Assembly: GCF_029168945.1 (NCBI RefSeq)
Contig: NC_083601.1
Coordinates: 69,119,595 to 69,183,594, forward strand
DNA from: Cannabis sativa
Lineage: Eukaryota > Streptophyta > Magnoliopsida > Rosales > Cannabaceae
Length of the DNA stretch: 64,000 bases
Direction: 5' to 3'
Shown: positions 11,226 through 25,183 of the stretch, in pieces
Numbering within the stretch: the first letter of the stretch is position 1
Layout: each line of letters starts with the position of its first letter
Notes under the pieces: generated by a model
What the model was told of the DNA's origin: nothing
Seen by the model: only the letters and a program-made list of their open reading frames with translations
Databases searched by the model: none
Program-made: the position numbers and the translations under genes

Positions 11226-13914
11226 ACAAAAAATGCGATTTTTGTGGATTTTTTTCTACAAATTTCGAATTTTCTAATTTTTAATACATTTGAACTTAAA
11301 TATCATATTTTAAATTAATAATATTTATTTTTCAATAGATTATTATTAATTTTGATATTTTGAGGTTTAAATTTAAAAATTGATTATTTTATTTTTTAAA
11401 TTAAGGTCAGATTTAAAATTTTTTAATTTCTTTAATATTTATACATTATTTAATTATAAGATCAGATATTTTGATATTTAACATATTTTAAATTAAAAGA
11501 TAACTTTATCTTTTTAATTTGAAATATTATATTAAAATTATTTTATATGATAAATTAAATAATTAATAAATTTGAAATTAACCTAGATATTTTTATAGAT
11601 GTTCTAACCATAATATTTTCAAATTCAAAAATTTATTCTTTTGCTAAATATTTAATTATTTATAAATTATAAGTTTAAAAATGATATTTTACTATTTTAT
11701 ATCATTTTACTTGTTAGAAATTTATAAATTATATTTTAAATATTTAAATAACTTAGATATTTTTGTAGAAATTTGAGATATTTTGACATATAATTTGAAG
11801 ATTATTATTTATTTATTATTTTATTCTTAAAATAATAATTATCTAACCACATCTATTTTAAAATTGGTTTATTTTATTATTTTAATTTTATTAAATCATA
11901 ATATTAGAAGATGATATTGAAGATATTTTTTTTTCAAATCATTTATCTTATTTGATATTTAATTTAATTTGATAAAAATAATTCAAAAAAATCTATATAT
12001 TTTAAATTAGTTTTCAATTTTCAATTTTAAATTTTGAGATTTTTAAGAGTTATTTTAACAACCCTAAATTTTCAAAATTTAGTTGGTTAGTTTAGAATGA
12101 TAATTTAATTATATTAATATCTTCACGTTTGTTACATGGAAAATGTTTGTTTAATTTTATATTGTTTATTCAATTTTTTTTTAACAAACTTATTATTTAT
12201 TTGATCTAAATTGTTATGATTAACTTGTTGACAGATCCAATGATCTTATTTTAATCATAGTCCAATTGTCAATAGATCCTATAAATAATTTGTAACAGGT
12301 AAATTTTGTACTTCTTTCATCTGTGTAAACCTAGTAACATGGTAGGGCCTATCCAAATCATTTGACCTGTGTGAGCCTATATGTTTGCTATTGGGCTTAG
12401 ATGCATATAGGAAGCCTATTTAAGTTTTACTAAGTAAATGGACTAGGCTGCTAAAATAAATTTTGACATAAGTAAATTTATTTAGGACCAATTAGAATTG
12501 GCCTTATTCAATTAATAACAATTATTTATTTAATGGTTAAATTCCTCTCCTTTGGGCCTTGTGTGAGAGTTAGGGGGCCAATAACAGTGGGTACGACATA
12601 CTGAACCCAGCCCTCCCTCACATGAACTACCCCAATTGTGAAGCCTCATTTCCCTTATTTAAATAATTGTATTATGTTAATTATATTAGTCTAACCTAAT
12701 TAAAATTGAATTAACAACATAATTAACTTTTAAAATATAGGAAATTTATTTTTCATTTAATATTTAAAAGTTAATTTTAGAAAAACACTTAGTTAATGAT
12801 ATATATTCTAGATAGTTATTTCTAGTACTAATTATATTTTCTAATATTTAATTAGGAATTTTTTTTAAAGTTGAAAATTAATTATTTATTTTAATTAATT
12901 TAGGACCAACTTATTTATAGAATTTTTTTTCTAGTATTAAATTAGAATTAATAATTAAGTTTCTTTTATACTTAATTATTTAATTCTTGTATTTAATACA
13001 TTTAATTAAATTGAAAATTAAATATTTAAGTTGATTTCATTCTTGATACTTAAATATTATTATTTTCATGACATTTAATTAAGCAGAAAATTATTTTAAG
13101 TCAGAAATTTAATTTTTCAGAACAACTTAAATTTGAATAATTTTCAAAATGTATTTTATTTTTATTTTATTAATCATTTTCGAAATTGCATTTTTTTATT
13201 TAAATGTAGAAAATTTCGAATTTTATTTGAAAAATAGATTAAAGTTGAAAATTATTTATTTTAATTTTGGACCAACTTAAATCAATGAATTTTTCATTTA
13301 ATGATTAATTAAAATAAATGAACTAAAATATATTTTAATTAGAAAATGAATTAATTAGTCAATGAAAGTCTAGATAGATAATATATGTTTTGCTTGAAGT
13401 ATTTTTCTAGTGATATTTAATTAAATAGAAAATTAATATTTAAGTTGATTCTAAATCATGATACTTAAATATTTGAAATTTTATTAAATATTTAATTAAA
13501 TAGAAAAATTATATTTATGTTGAAAATTAATTTTGGACCGACATAAATTAGAATAATTTTTCAAGATTTATTTTATTTTATTCTTAGAGCATTTTCGAAA
13601 ATTGTATTCTTAGATACTTTAATTTTTCGAAATGCAATATATATTTATAGAAAATTAAATTTGAGTTGTAAATTAATTTAAATTAATTTTGAAACAACTT
13701 AAATTAAATAATTTTTTAAATATTTATTCGAAATTATTACTAAGATGGAATATAATTCATCTTATTTTTTATATCCATCTAAGTATAATTTTATAAATAT
13801 TAAATTGAAATTTATATTTAGAATTTTATTCTAAATTGGAAATTTTAATTAACTAAATATATATTTAAAATAAATTGATCAAAATAAATATTAGAAGAAA
13901 ATACATTTTAAATA
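11226..13914 (+). other. AT-rich leader of A with conserved hairpin islands
   Basis: Long noncoding leader. Two structured islands stand out: CCTATATG/CATATAGG (12376-12383 with 12404-12411) and a GGGCCTT...AAGCC block with GGGTACGACATACTGAACC inside (12554-12646). The rest is T/A-rich with no coding potential. Confidence 0.65.
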
Positions 13915-13929
13915 ATGAGCTTTATTATT

Positions 13930-14760
13930 ATTAGGATATTCGATCTCCATTGTTGGTTCTACATAGTTCTTGTTTTAGTGAGTAATCCTCCCTAATGGAG
14001 GAACATTCATTAGCAATTTAACGCCGTAGAATCTCAAAAGATAAGTACTATTTGTAAGTGTTTATTTTAGTATGGATCACCCTAATGGTGGCGACTTTTA
14101 TAGGGCTTGCAAAAGTATGAAACAATTGTGGAAGCTCATAAGATAGAATCGCCTTGACTCTCGCCTAAACGAGACAACGCTTTATTCTGATCTTGATCGA
14201 ATAAAAGGTTGCTAGAATGTTTATCATTTTAGATGAGCTGACAACTCTATTCAATGGATGGTATCTTTGACTTTCCCCTAAACGGGACACTGATATCAGT
14301 TTGTTGAAGACCTTAAAAATTATTTAGGATTGTATGTTTTAGTATTTTCGCTTGTCATTCCTACTTGCTGTATGTTTAATAATTTCTGAATTATGTGTGA
14401 ATTTATACTGAACCATGTAATCTGTTATTAATTGTAGTTTAAATTTCGAATCTTCATGGTTGGTCTAACTTGGCTTGTTGTTCTAATGGGACAAATCCCA
14501 AATGGATTGTCATCCATTAGACAAACATAATAGTGTTAGATCTCAATAGATAAATATTGTAAATGCAACATCTAGCTGTTCATCAATAGATGACACCTTA
14601 GACAAGTATTTACAATATGAAACAAGAAGTTTATAAAAGTAAGAATAACTTTGACTCTCGCTAATCAGGACATCGTTTGATTCGTATTTTAAATTCGAAA
14701 TTATCCTTATTCCTCTTAACTTATTCGTTTCAAATTAGCTCAATAATATATCATTGGATA
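13930..14760 (+). repeat. Diverged duplication in the A leader
   Basis: Same two-unit arrangement as in D: unit 1 at about 13930-14310 (CCTCCCTAATGGAGG, TTGACTCTCGCCTAAACGAGAC) and unit 2 at about 14445-14760 (CTAATGGGACAAATCCC, TTGACTCTCGCTAATCAGGAC). Confidence 0.65.
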
Positions 14761-15179
14761 AATGGTTTATAAATCATACAATGTCATTCTATTTTCTCTT
14801 AAGAAATTGAATGGCGCATATGGTTATATTCCCGACATTCTATCCTGAAATGATATAAATCCTCAATCTTAGAATCTCCTACTTGTATATGTTTACTTTA
14901 GGCAAATCAGACTTAGAGTTAGATTAGTAGTGGTGGTCCAAGAAACAAGAATTACTCATGTATATTTGGTTAAATTTAAGTCTTTGACTAAATTTTGATT
15001 CCAATTAGAAAGTTTTATATTTCTATTTCCAGAATACAATACAGTTAAACTTTCACAAGTTATTAATATCAATTTTCTATCAATGGATTCAAACTATATA
15101 TTAAAGTAAGGAATATGAGTTTAGTATTCTGTGATCAGGATCCACTTGGACTATTCTAAGAACTCTTTATTGTAACTAA

Positions 15180-16353
15180 ACCTAAGTCATCAAAAGACAC
15201 AACCACATTTTAGTATCTATGGCATTTGTATCTTGTTCATAGAGGTTTTGACAAGATAATTCTCTGCAAAGTGTCAATATGCCTATATCCACTGAAAGTA
15301 TAATCATCTCATTCGCAGATGGATGTACATTCAGGGGTGGAGATGAGTTTTCGTTATATTCTTAAGACGATCACTCTAGATTTTAATTTATGAAAAGAAA
15401 TTTGAAATGTATGAATAATGTCATGAATTTCTAGCAATGGTGAAGAAACATTAAGGTAAGTGGTTAAAGATCTTGCGAACAGATAGGGGTGGAGAAATAT
15501 TTGATCGACATGCAGTTCAAAGATCATTAAGTTGATTTTTTGAATTATATCCAAACTTACCTCCCCAGAAATTCGATTTGCATATTGATAATTAGTTACT
15601 AGTCGTTGCCTAAGTCCTTCTAGTTATATACCCTAGTGATAGGAAAATTTCAGAATGATGGAATGGTTGTGTACTTAGTATAAACCATTACTAGATTCAT
15701 GGATGACCCAATCAAAATCTTAAGAAAAGCTAGAACTGATAACCAAGGTTTACATGTTTGTTAGCTATTCTAAGTGATTAGGGGTGGACCATCCCATAGT
15801 CATTAGATAAGAAAGTGTTTGTTTCAACAAATACTACTTTTCTAAGAAAATGACTAAATCTGAAAATAAAGTAGCAAATAAAGGAGATATTTTTTCTTGA
15901 TTCCAAAAGTGTTCTATCAGCTTATTCGAAATAAGATGATCCCACTACCTCTGTTGTTTTAACACAGTTGAAGAGGACAATACCATTTAGTGTTCTTAGA
16001 CAAAAGTCACGGTACTTTGTCGTAGTAGGAGGGTTTCAAGGAACTCACCCTGTTATGACTTGGAAGATACTTGTGATGAAATTCATTGTTAGTTTAAACA
16101 AGTAATGGATTGTCAGAATAAGAAACTAAGAAGCAAAGCCAAACGAACTATGGTTAAAACCATTTATGTGGAACAAGTAAAAGTTTTCTATTACCAGGAC
16201 AAGAAAGGAAATTTTCGTTTGTAAGTCTATTCAATGGACTTAACAAAACTTCCTGTTCCTAGTATTATAGGTTTGAGATTATCTAAACCTATGGCTTGTG
16301 GTATACCTTGTTAATTACTTACTCTAGTGCAAGCAACTTACTTTAGTAAGATG
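15180..16353 (+). pseudogene. Decayed copia pol of element A (first part)
   Basis: Relics in copia order: a GAG-pre-integrase WH-L-L-H-like stretch at about 15220-15240, and an integrase core reading like K-L-R-T-D-R-G-G-E at 15466-15497. A KVFVSTNTTFL segment follows at about 15810-15845, and then a stretch reading DDPTTSVVLTQLKR near 15935-15980. Frames are broken by stops and indels. The region is interrupted by element C at 16354 and resumes at 32883. The most readable of the four copies in this segment, but not functional. Confidence 0.65.
16349..16353. repeat. Target site duplication of element C, left copy
   Basis: AGATG, matched exactly by 32878-32882. The empty site AGTAAGATGCTGAAGC is visible in B near 40328. 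Confidence 0.95.
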
Positions 16354-18247
16354 TGTTGGAAATTATTTTACAAGGATCTTAGATCTACTCACAAGTATGT
16401 TGATTAACATCCTAAATATGAACTTTCTAAAACGATGAAATAAACACATATAAATTTTAGTAAACCTTACATTGGGTGCAGCGGAATAACATGACTCCTT
16501 CCGTTCAGATATCTAGCCCTTGATTCCTTTCTGTAGCAGAGCATTATCAATATCTGAACCTGGATCTCTTTCTCTAATTCTTTAGTGCTGAAACTCCTTC
16601 TTGTTGAAAGTCTTTCTTCACGATCTTCCTCACTATGATTGAGGTATCACTTGCTGTGTGTGGGCACTACTCTAATACTAGGGATTTCGAAATCTCAATG
16701 AGGAAGAGAGAAAAGGGAGTGGTCGGCCAAAGATAGGGAGAGAGAGAGGCTCAGTTTTTTCTGAATGAAAAGTCAAAAGAAAAGTGTAATTTTCGTGAAG
16801 CCTTCACTATCTATTTATAGCATTCCACTAGGGTTAGATTTGAATTATTTGGCATTAAAATAATGAAAATATAAGAGGGAAAACCCTACAAAATTGGCCG
16901 GCCATGCATAGTGGATTTGGGCCTCACTTTTTGCAATTTTGCAGTTTTATCTTTTCTGCATCTGATTTTCTCAAAAACGCCAATTTTCAAATTCAACCAT
17001 TTAAATGCCAATTCTAATTATTTAATAACTATAAATAATTATTAAATATTATTTCCATTTATCATATTTATTAATTGAACCATACAAAGTATCATAATTA
17101 ACAAATATGCGCCTAAAACTCTTTCTTTACAATTTCTCCCTTACTAAGTGAAAAATTCAAAAATAGACATAGTCTAATTTGAGAATTATAATTGACTAAT
17201 CAAAACCAATTATATGAGTCTTAAAAGAAATATTATCTCAACTAGTGCGGGGACCATGGGTCTATATAACCGAGCTTCCAATAAGTAGATCAAGAATTTA
17301 TTACTAAAATTCACTAACTTATCAATTCTTCGTTGAATCCACGCATAGAACTTAGAATTGCACTCTCAGTATATAGAATGCTCTATATGTTCCACCATAT
17401 AGACACATCATAAGTTATCCATTGTTATAATCCTAATTTGAGCAATGATTCTCTATATGAATGATCTACACTGTAAAGGGATTAGATTACCGTTACACCC
17501 TACAATGTATTTAATCCTTAAAACACTTAACCCCGTATAAATGATATTTCAGCTTATGTGAAATGAGATCTCCACCATTTATTTTCGTTTGGTCAAGCTC
17601 GAAGGAGATCATCCTTTACTTACTATTCGCCAGATAGAAGCTATAGATTCCATGTTTATGTTAGCGCTCCCACTCAATTGCACTACCTTGTTCCCAAAAT
17701 GTACGTATCACCCTGACCTAAAAGTAGGCTTAACTAACAAATCAAAGAACACGAATAGCCTCTCGAGATCGAGCCTAATCATAACAGGATTAAGATCATT
17801 TGATCTAGGATCAACTAGGCGATATTGACTTGAGTAGATATTACGGTGACTTTAATAAATCTAAGTGAAAGTTCAATATCGGTCCCTTCCGATGCATACT
17901 CCATGCATCCAACCTGAGCTTTACTTTAACCAATGCTCTGGAAAGAACATAGCATTTCTCCAAATACAAGTAAACTCTGTTGTAGATTATCATATCAGTA
18001 AAATCCTGTGTCTAATAAATCTAGGAAACTTTATTCACATAGTCATGTTTACTTTCCAATGTGTTGACAGCACAATAAACAGGATCAAGTATGTGAAAAG
18101 GGTTTCAGATGAATTCATACATTATATACATATAATCATGAAATAAATCATGTGAACCACGCAACATTAAATGTTATTTCTGATCTATATTAATAAGTAA
18201 ATCTGATTATATTGAAATGAGTTTTATTTAGGGCATAAAACCCAACA
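16354..18247 (-). repeat. 3' LTR of element C
   Basis: 1,894 bp, plus-strand reading from TGTTGGAAATTATTTTACAAGG to GGGCATAAAACCCAACA. The C-side neighbour is the PPT at 18248-18262. A 79-codon open stretch inside (17589-17828), also present in the partner LTR, is chance conservation, not a gene. Confidence 0.95.
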
Positions 18248-18262
18248 AACTCCCACTTGCAC
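18248..18262 (-). other. Polypurine tract of C
   Basis: GTGCAAGTGGGAGTT on the minus strand, directly upstream of the 3' LTR. The identical 15-mer precedes the LTR at 60017. Confidence 0.88.
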
Positions 18263-20225
18263 TGATATAAAACAAAATGAGCATTTCAAATAATCTCAAC
18301 TCCTTGATATACAAATCAAGTGTAGTAGTAGTAAACTCCTCGTAATAGGATCTGAAAGGTTGAATTAAACACAACCTTTTCTCCACCATTACTCTTCCTT
18401 AATCACAAAATCATTGATAATGTGAAATTCCTCTCTCTATGTCTACTCTCTTGGGATACTGGATTCTATACATTTGGAAACTACTTCTTGGTTATTCAGG
18501 AAGTAACACTAGTAGTTAAGGAAATTTGGAATGGTGCCAAAGATGTATAGAACTTTTCTTAGACTGAATAAGTACCTTTACTGTAACTTTAACATTTAGT
18601 TCCTTTCTGGTAGACCTAGAGACTTCAGATAGGTTGTTACACTTCTCCAAAATCACTACTCCACCCCCAGAGTAATCACCATCTTATCAGGAAGATTTTC
18701 TAGCACAAAGGCAAATTTCGAAATCTGATGTGGTGTAGTCTAAGAGTTTTAAACACACCCTTATAGACTAACATATAGTTCCTATTCTTTATCTTAAGAT
18801 TTACTTGATTGTCTTCCAATGTTCCTCTCCTGGATTAATTTGATACCTACTCATTACTCCCACTCAACAGCAAGTGTCTGGTCTAAGGCACACAAAAGCA
18901 TATATAAGACCTCACACTGTTGATTTAAGAAATTCTTTCATGGCTTTATCTTTTCTGGAATAGTTGAGACTTTTCCTTAGATAAATAAAATCTATGCCTA
19001 GAAGTCGAGAAGCTTCTATAGATTGTCATTAGAAAGATAATGCTTCAGCATCTTACTAAAGTAAGTTGCTTGCATTAGAGTAAGTAATTACTAGGTATAC
19101 CAGAAGCCATAGGTTTAGATAAACTCAAACCTATAATACCAGCAACAGAAGTTTGTTAAGTCCATAGAATAGACTTATTAACTAAAATTTCCTTTTATGT
19201 CCTTGTAATAGAAAACTTTAGGTTATTCCATGCGAATGGATTAAACCATAGTTCTATTGGCTTTTCTTCTTAGTTTCTAATCTTGACAATCCATTAATTG
19301 TTTAAACTCACAATGGATTTTAATCACTAGTGTCTTTCAAATCATAAGAAGGCGAGTTCCTAGAAACTCTCCCACTACAACAAGGTACCGTGAAATATGT
19401 CTAAGAAAACTAAATGGTATTAACCTCTTTGGTTGTGACAAGACAACAGAGACAGTGGGATCATCATATGTCAAATAAGATGATAGAACACTTTTGGAAT
19501 CAAGAAATAAATATTTGCTTTATTTTCTACTTTATTTTCAGACTTAGTCATTATCTTAGAAAAGTAGTATTTGTTTGAACAAACACTTTCTTATCTATTG
19601 ACTATGGGATGGTCCACCCCTAATCACTTAGAATAGCTAACAAACCATGGTTAACAGTTCTAGCTTTTCTTAAGATTTTGATTAGGTCATCCATGAATCT
19701 AGTAATGATTTACACTAAATATACAACCATTACATCACTCTGAAATAGTATTACCATAGAAGGATTTAGGCAACGACTAGTAACTAATCATCAATATGCA
19801 AATCGAAATTTCTGGGCAGGTAAGTTTGGATATAATTCAAAAATCAATTTAATGATCTTTGAACTGCATATCTACTAACTATTTCTCCACCCCTATCAGT
19901 TCGCAAGATCTTTAACCACTTACCTTAATGGTTTTCCACCATTGCTAGAAATTAATGAAATTTTTCAACCATTTCAAATTTCGTTGCATAAGGTATAATC
20001 TAGAGTGATTGTTTTAAGAATACAACGAAAAACTCATATCCACCCCTGAATGTACATCCATCTGCGAATGAGATGAACTACTTTCAATGGATATAGGCAT
20101 ATTAACTCTTTGTAGTGATTGATCTTGTCTAATCTACTATGAACAAGATACAAATGCCATAGATTAATAAAAATGTGGTTGTGTCTTTTTGATGACTTAG
20201 GTATAGTTACATCAAAGAGTTCTTA
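18263..20225 (-). pseudogene. Decayed copia pol of element C (3' part)
   Basis: Reverse complement of the pol relic seen in A, B and D. RNase H-like fragments lie around 18740-18920. An integrase relic resembling LRTDRGGE lies around 19885-19915, and the GAG-pre-integrase WH-motif is near 20135-20160. Stops occur in all frames. G1 interrupts the region at 20226; homology continues at 26563. Confidence 0.6.
20221..20225. repeat. Target site duplication of G1, left copy
   Basis: TCTTA, exactly repeated at 26558-26562. Confidence 0.95.
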
Positions 20226-22315
20226 TGTAACGCCCTAATGCTAAGGCACGCTACAGTGCTTTTTCAATTATTGTGCAATCTTTGCTAATCAAAGAAATTT
20301 CTTGAAAAACGTGTCAAATTAAAACTTTTGCTTTAAATATTAAACTTTGTAATATAATATAATATTTACAAATCCCGGGATCCCGATTTCAAATTTCGTA
20401 AATTTACTTTTTAAACTTTACATTTCAAAATACATAATTCTCAGGTCGCACGGCGACTTTCAAAATATCACTCCCAGATGTCCCGAGACCGAACACTCCA
20501 GGTCGCGCCGCTTGACATGTACAATCTCACCCGAGCTCAGATTCATTCCTGTTCAGCCTTCTCCTTTCCTTTACCTACACATGGAAGCAGAAACTGTGAG
20601 TCACCGTACTCGCAAGAAATGCATATAACATACCATATAATTTCCGACCTGTAAATAGGCGCCCATACACCTATTTACAGAGCTTAACAGATGAGTATGA
20701 ACGTTCATTACCAGGGTACAACCACTATACCACATACACATCGTACCTTACTGTACAAGTGTTGGTAGGGTTTATCCCGATCACTGAGTAAAACTGAGTG
20801 ATGTACCACACACCTTAGCATTTTCCTATGCTTGTGTTGGTATTACTGTATCTTACTCACATTAACAACAATCACTGTACCAATACACTCTATAACTTAT
20901 TCATACAAGTGTTGGTAGTGTTTAACATAATTCAAGCATGCATATATAAACACATATACACACATTCAGATAATCACATCATACATTATACACAGTTCTT
21001 ACCTGTTTTCTGAATTCAAGTGTGCTGGCCGACCTGAACGGAATTCACGTGCTAGATGGATGCCCTAATCACAATAATAGTAATACAGATGAGTGACTCG
21101 CTAAATCACTTTCCGGGACTTAAAACTTGAAACTAAAAGTTTCCCTATCGATAAACCTCATGGCAATACCCTAAATATCCCAAAATTGGCCAAAGCTAGG
21201 GTTCTGGAAAATCCCCCAACAGGCAGACCGGTTCCCAACCGGCATCCCGGTTCTGGGTCACCAACCGGTCGACCGGTTGGTATAGGCCATCCAGAACCGG
21301 AATTCCGGTTCTACTGCTGGGAACCAAAAATCATCCCCCTTGATTCAATTCAATCCCAAACCTTACCAAACTCTCCAGTATACCTATACAATGCATAAAC
21401 ATCCATTTCCAACCAACAAATCACAGAACAAACCAATAATTCAATTTATGCCATTAAAGCTCAAAGCTTGAGTTTCAAAACTCAAGCTTGCTTAAAACCA
21501 TTCTCAAGCTTCAAAAACAATAGATAGGGACTCAAATCAACTCAACCTAACCCCAGAATTCAAACCCTAAGCAATTCAAAACCTAACAGCTCCCAACACC
21601 AAAAATCATATATTCAACCTAACTAAAAAGCTTAAAAACAATAATCAATGGTCTAGGGTTTTACCTCACTTGTACTAGCTTTGAATCCTTGCTTAATCCC
21701 AAAGAAAGGAGGAGGAAAATCTGGTTTTGGTCCTTGGTTTGTTCCAGCCGAAGCAAGAGAGAGAGAGAGAGAGAGTTCAAGAGGGTTTGACTTTTCCTTC
21801 TTAATTTTTCCTTTTTCTTTTCTATTTTTGATTTTCCTAAATTGGAAAAGGATTAGATTAACCTTTGCTGCCAAAAAATAGCTAGGTGTCACTAACTAAA
21901 GAAGCCACCTATCTCCCACCAAAGAAATGACTAAAATGCCCTTTACATCAAACTTAGGTATTTTCAAAAGCTAGGGGTAAAATGGTCAATTCCATAACTC
22001 AATCCCGATAATTTATTTTCTCTAAAATATTTCCCACTATGAAATAGGGTTCTAAACTTACTCATGTGATTATCTAGCTATCCATCGCATTTTCCGTTGT
22101 CGCCGAGCAAAAATTACAAAATTAACATATTTCACATATAAACTAAATAATTCCCCTAGAATTTAATAAAATCTCCGGAATTGAGAAATTATAACTCTAA
22201 TATTTATTTCTAAATATTGGGGTCCACAAATAAATTAAATCACAAATAATAATAAAATAATAAAAATTAGTGCTAATTGCCTTTTCTAATCCACATTACT
22301 AGAGCGGTCATTACA
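20226..22315 (-). repeat. 3' LTR of G1 (full length)
   Basis: 2,090 bp, from TGTAACGCCCTAATGC to GCGGTCATTACA on the plus strand. It contains two copies of ACAAGTGTTGGTAG-GTTTA (near 20754 and 20906), clustered CCGGTT/CCGGAATTCCGG palindromes (21216-21312) and an AG microsatellite (about 21757-21775). Open readings such as 21186-21398 are noncoding. Confidence 0.93.
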
Positions 22316-22329
22316 ATTATCCCCCCGTT
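22316..22329 (-). other. Polypurine tract of G1
   Basis: A GGGGGGATAAT-type purine run on the minus strand, next to the 3' LTR and overlapping the end of the integrase frame. Confidence 0.8.
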
Positions 22330-23714
22330 AATAGGATTTCGTCCCCGAAATCTAACCTGAATAGCTCTGGATGTTGAGTCCTCATATCTGACTCCAATTC
22401 CCAGGTGGCTTCTTCCACCTTACTGTTCCTCCAGAGCACTTTAACTAGTACAATAGTCTTGTTGCGAAGAACTTTTTCTTTTCTATCCAGAATCTGAACA
22501 GGTTGTTCTTCATAGGATAAGTCTGGTTGTAGTTCAAGGGCTTCATAACTCAAGACATGAGTCGGGTCTGATACGTATTTCCTTAACATAGAGATGTGAA
22601 ATACATCATGAACAGCTGATAATGCTGGTGGTAAGGCTAGCCGATACGCTACCTGCCCGACCTTCTCGAGTATCTGAAATGGCCCAATGAACCTAGGGCT
22701 TAACTTACCCTTCTTCCCGAAGCGCCTAATACCCTTCATTGGTGAAACCCGCAGGAAAACATGTTCCCCTGCCTGAAATGTAACATCTCTGCGCCTCGGA
22801 TCAGCATAACTTTTCTGCCTGCTTTGAGAAGCAAGCATCCGAGCCTTGATCTTATGAATAGCTTCATTGGTCTTTTGCACCAACTCTGGACCCAGGTACT
22901 TCCTTTCTCCTGTCTCGTCCCAATGAATAGGAGAACGACATTTCCTACCATATAACATCTCATAGGGGGCCATCCCTATTGTACTTTGGTAGCTATTGTT
23001 GTAGGAGAATTCAATTAAAGGCAAGTACTTACTCCATGAACCCTCAAAGTCCATGACACAGGCTCGCAGTAGGTCTTCCAAAATCTGGATAGTTCTTTCT
23101 GACTGACCATCAGTCTGAGGGTGAAAGGCTGTACTAAACTTTAACTTGGTACCCATAGCCTTCTGAAGACTCACCCAAAATTTCGATGTGAACTTTGGAT
23201 CCCTATCTGATACAATAGATTTAGGGGCTCCATGGAGACGAACTATCTCCTTCACATACAATTCAGCATACTGATCCACTGAATAGGTAACTTTCACTGG
23301 TAGAAAGTGAGCCGACTTTGTAAATCTATCCACAATGACCCATACAGAATCATACATCCCTGTAGTTCTAGGCAAACCAGTTACAAAGTCTATTGCGATG
23401 TCCTCCCACTTCCATTCTGGAAGGATTAAAGGTTGCAATAACCCGGTCGGCCTCTGATGTTCAGCCTTAATCTGCTGGCAGGTTAAACACTTGGACACAT
23501 AGTCCACTACATCTCTTTTCATCCCATACCACCAGAAGTAGGGTTTCAAATCCTGATACATCTTGGTGGTTCCCGGATGCAACGAATATGGAGTGGTGTG
23601 AGCTTCATCAAGTATCTCTTTCTTAAGCTCATCAGCATTAGGAACACAAACTCGAGCTTTATATAACAACATTCCACTGCTCGAGACTGAAAAACCTCTA
23701 GGCCGACCAACCAC
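22317..23714 (-). pseudogene. G1 integrase with chromodomain (open C-terminal pol segment)
   Basis: 465 codons remain open. Order: H2C2 zinc finger (HPGTTKMYQ ... CLTCQQIK, about residues 46-82); integrase core with the first Asp in DFVTGLPRTTG, the second in DRDPKF and Glu in QTDGQSERT (D,D,E all present); a GPF/Y-like segment (PRFIGPFQILEKVGQVAYRL). A C-terminal chromodomain follows (VQILDRKEKVLRNKT ... KVLWRNSKVEEATWE). Chromodomains direct integration to modified histones in this clade. The start at 23714 is only the first Met after a nonsense codon (23724-23726), not a natural start. Upstream parts of the polyprotein are interrupted, so it is a pseudogene segment. Confidence 0.93.
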
Positions 23715-23723
23715 TACTTCATC

Positions 23724-24998
23724 TCATACTTTAACTAGCTCGGGATCTTCCAGTGGTGCCTTTCTGATTCTCTCCAACAGATCAGATTGGAGGGTTAAAT
23801 TATGTAATTTCCCGACCACAAACTCAATTCCTGCACTAACCATTTCCGAGGCTAGTTGAGGAGCTATCATAACCGTAGTACACATTTGACCGAGACCTTT
23901 TCTGCTCAGAGCATCGGCCACAACATTGGCCTTCCCGGGGTGATACAGTATTTCACAATCGTAGTCTTTAACTAACTCCAGCCACCTTCTCTGCCTCATA
24001 TTCAAATCTTTTTGGGTGAAAAAGTATTTAAGACTTTTATGATCAGTATAAATTTCACACTTTTCACCGTAAAGATAATGTCGCCATATCTTTAAAGCAA
24101 AAACCACAGCAGCGAGCTCTAAATCATGAGATGGGTAATGCTGCTCATAATCCTTCAGTTGACGAGAGGCATAAGCTATGACTCTGTCAGCTTGCATCAG
24201 AACACATCCCAGACCCTGTTTGGATGCATCACAATACACAACAAATTTCTCTTGATCTGATGGCAAAGCTAACACCGGAGCTGTTATCAAACGCTGCTTC
24301 AACTCCTGAAAGCTTGACTCACACTTATCTAACCACACAAATCTCTGATTTTTCTTGGTCAATTCGGTTAGGGGCATAGAAAGTTTAGAAAATCCTTCGA
24401 CGAAACGTCGATAATACCCTGCTAACCCGAGAAAACTTCAAACTTCTGTCACAGACTTGGGCCTCGGCCAATTCTTCACTGATTCTATCTTATTTGGATC
24501 AACCATAATTCCATTTTTCCTAACAATATGACCCAGAAAGGACACCTCGGACAACTAGAATTCACACTTTTTGAACTTGGCATACAGCTTGTGATCCCTA
24601 AGTCAATGTAACACCATTCGAAGATGATGCTCGTGCTCCTCTTCTGACAGAGAGTATACAAGAATGTCATCGATAAACACTATAACGCAGTTATCGAGGA
24701 AATCCTTGAACACCCTATTCATGAGATCCATAAAGGCTGCAGGAGCATTACTCACTCCGAACGACATTACCAGAAACTCATAGTGCCCATATCTGGTTCT
24801 AAAAGCAGTCTTCGGTATGTCCTCCTCCGGAATTCTGAGTTGATGATAACCCGACCGTAAATCAATCTTTGAAAACACTGTATTTCCCTGAAGCTGATCG
24901 AACAGATCATCGATCCTGGGCAACGGGTACTTGTTCTTAATCGTCAGCTTGTTTAGTTCCCGATAATCAATACACATTCTGAGGGAACCATCTTTCTT
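23724..24998 (-). pseudogene. G1 reverse transcriptase/RNase H, truncated and interrupted
   Basis: RT fragments run from [11 protein letters not shown] (24977) through FIDDILVYS (Tyr/Phe-x-Asp-Asp active site, about 24660) to the connection region. RNase H follows with [16 protein letters not shown] and [11 protein letters not shown] (23724-24377). Nonsense codons are at 24603-24605, 24555-24557, 24438-24440 and 23724-23726. Each is explained by one C-to-T or G-to-A change from a codon expected in this family. Upstream of about 24998 the frame ends abruptly: gag, protease and the RT N-terminus are deleted and joined to the 5' leader. Reverse transcription by this copy is impossible. Confidence 0.9.
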
Positions 24999-25006
24999 TT
25001 CTTTTT

Positions 25007-25183
25007 AAGGAAATATATTTAATTTAAATCTAATATGCTTCCTACCATGCTTTCACATCACACTTATTTAAAATACTAAACAAGTACGGGCTTACTGAAC
25101 CATGAACCGAGCTTTCTCTAATGAAGATTGTACATGTCATAGCAAGCTTCGGTAGACAAACCTGGCGGCTCTGATACCAAAAT
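25007..25183 (-). other. G1 5' leader with PBS
   Basis: The leader between the deletion junction and the 5' LTR. The PBS at 25167-25179 reads TGGTATCAGAGCC on the minus strand (tRNA-Met type), four bases from the LTR. Confidence 0.8.

Noticed and set aside
11012..11318. Overlapping open stretches on both strands in the GC-rich island (likewise 35125-35371 and 30463-30770)
   Set aside because: High GC lowers stop frequency on both strands; sequences are not conserved between A, B and C as proteins.
17589..17828. 79-codon open stretch, nearly identical to 32223-32462
   Set aside because: Both lie at the same place in the two LTRs of element C; similarity reflects LTR identity, not coding selection.
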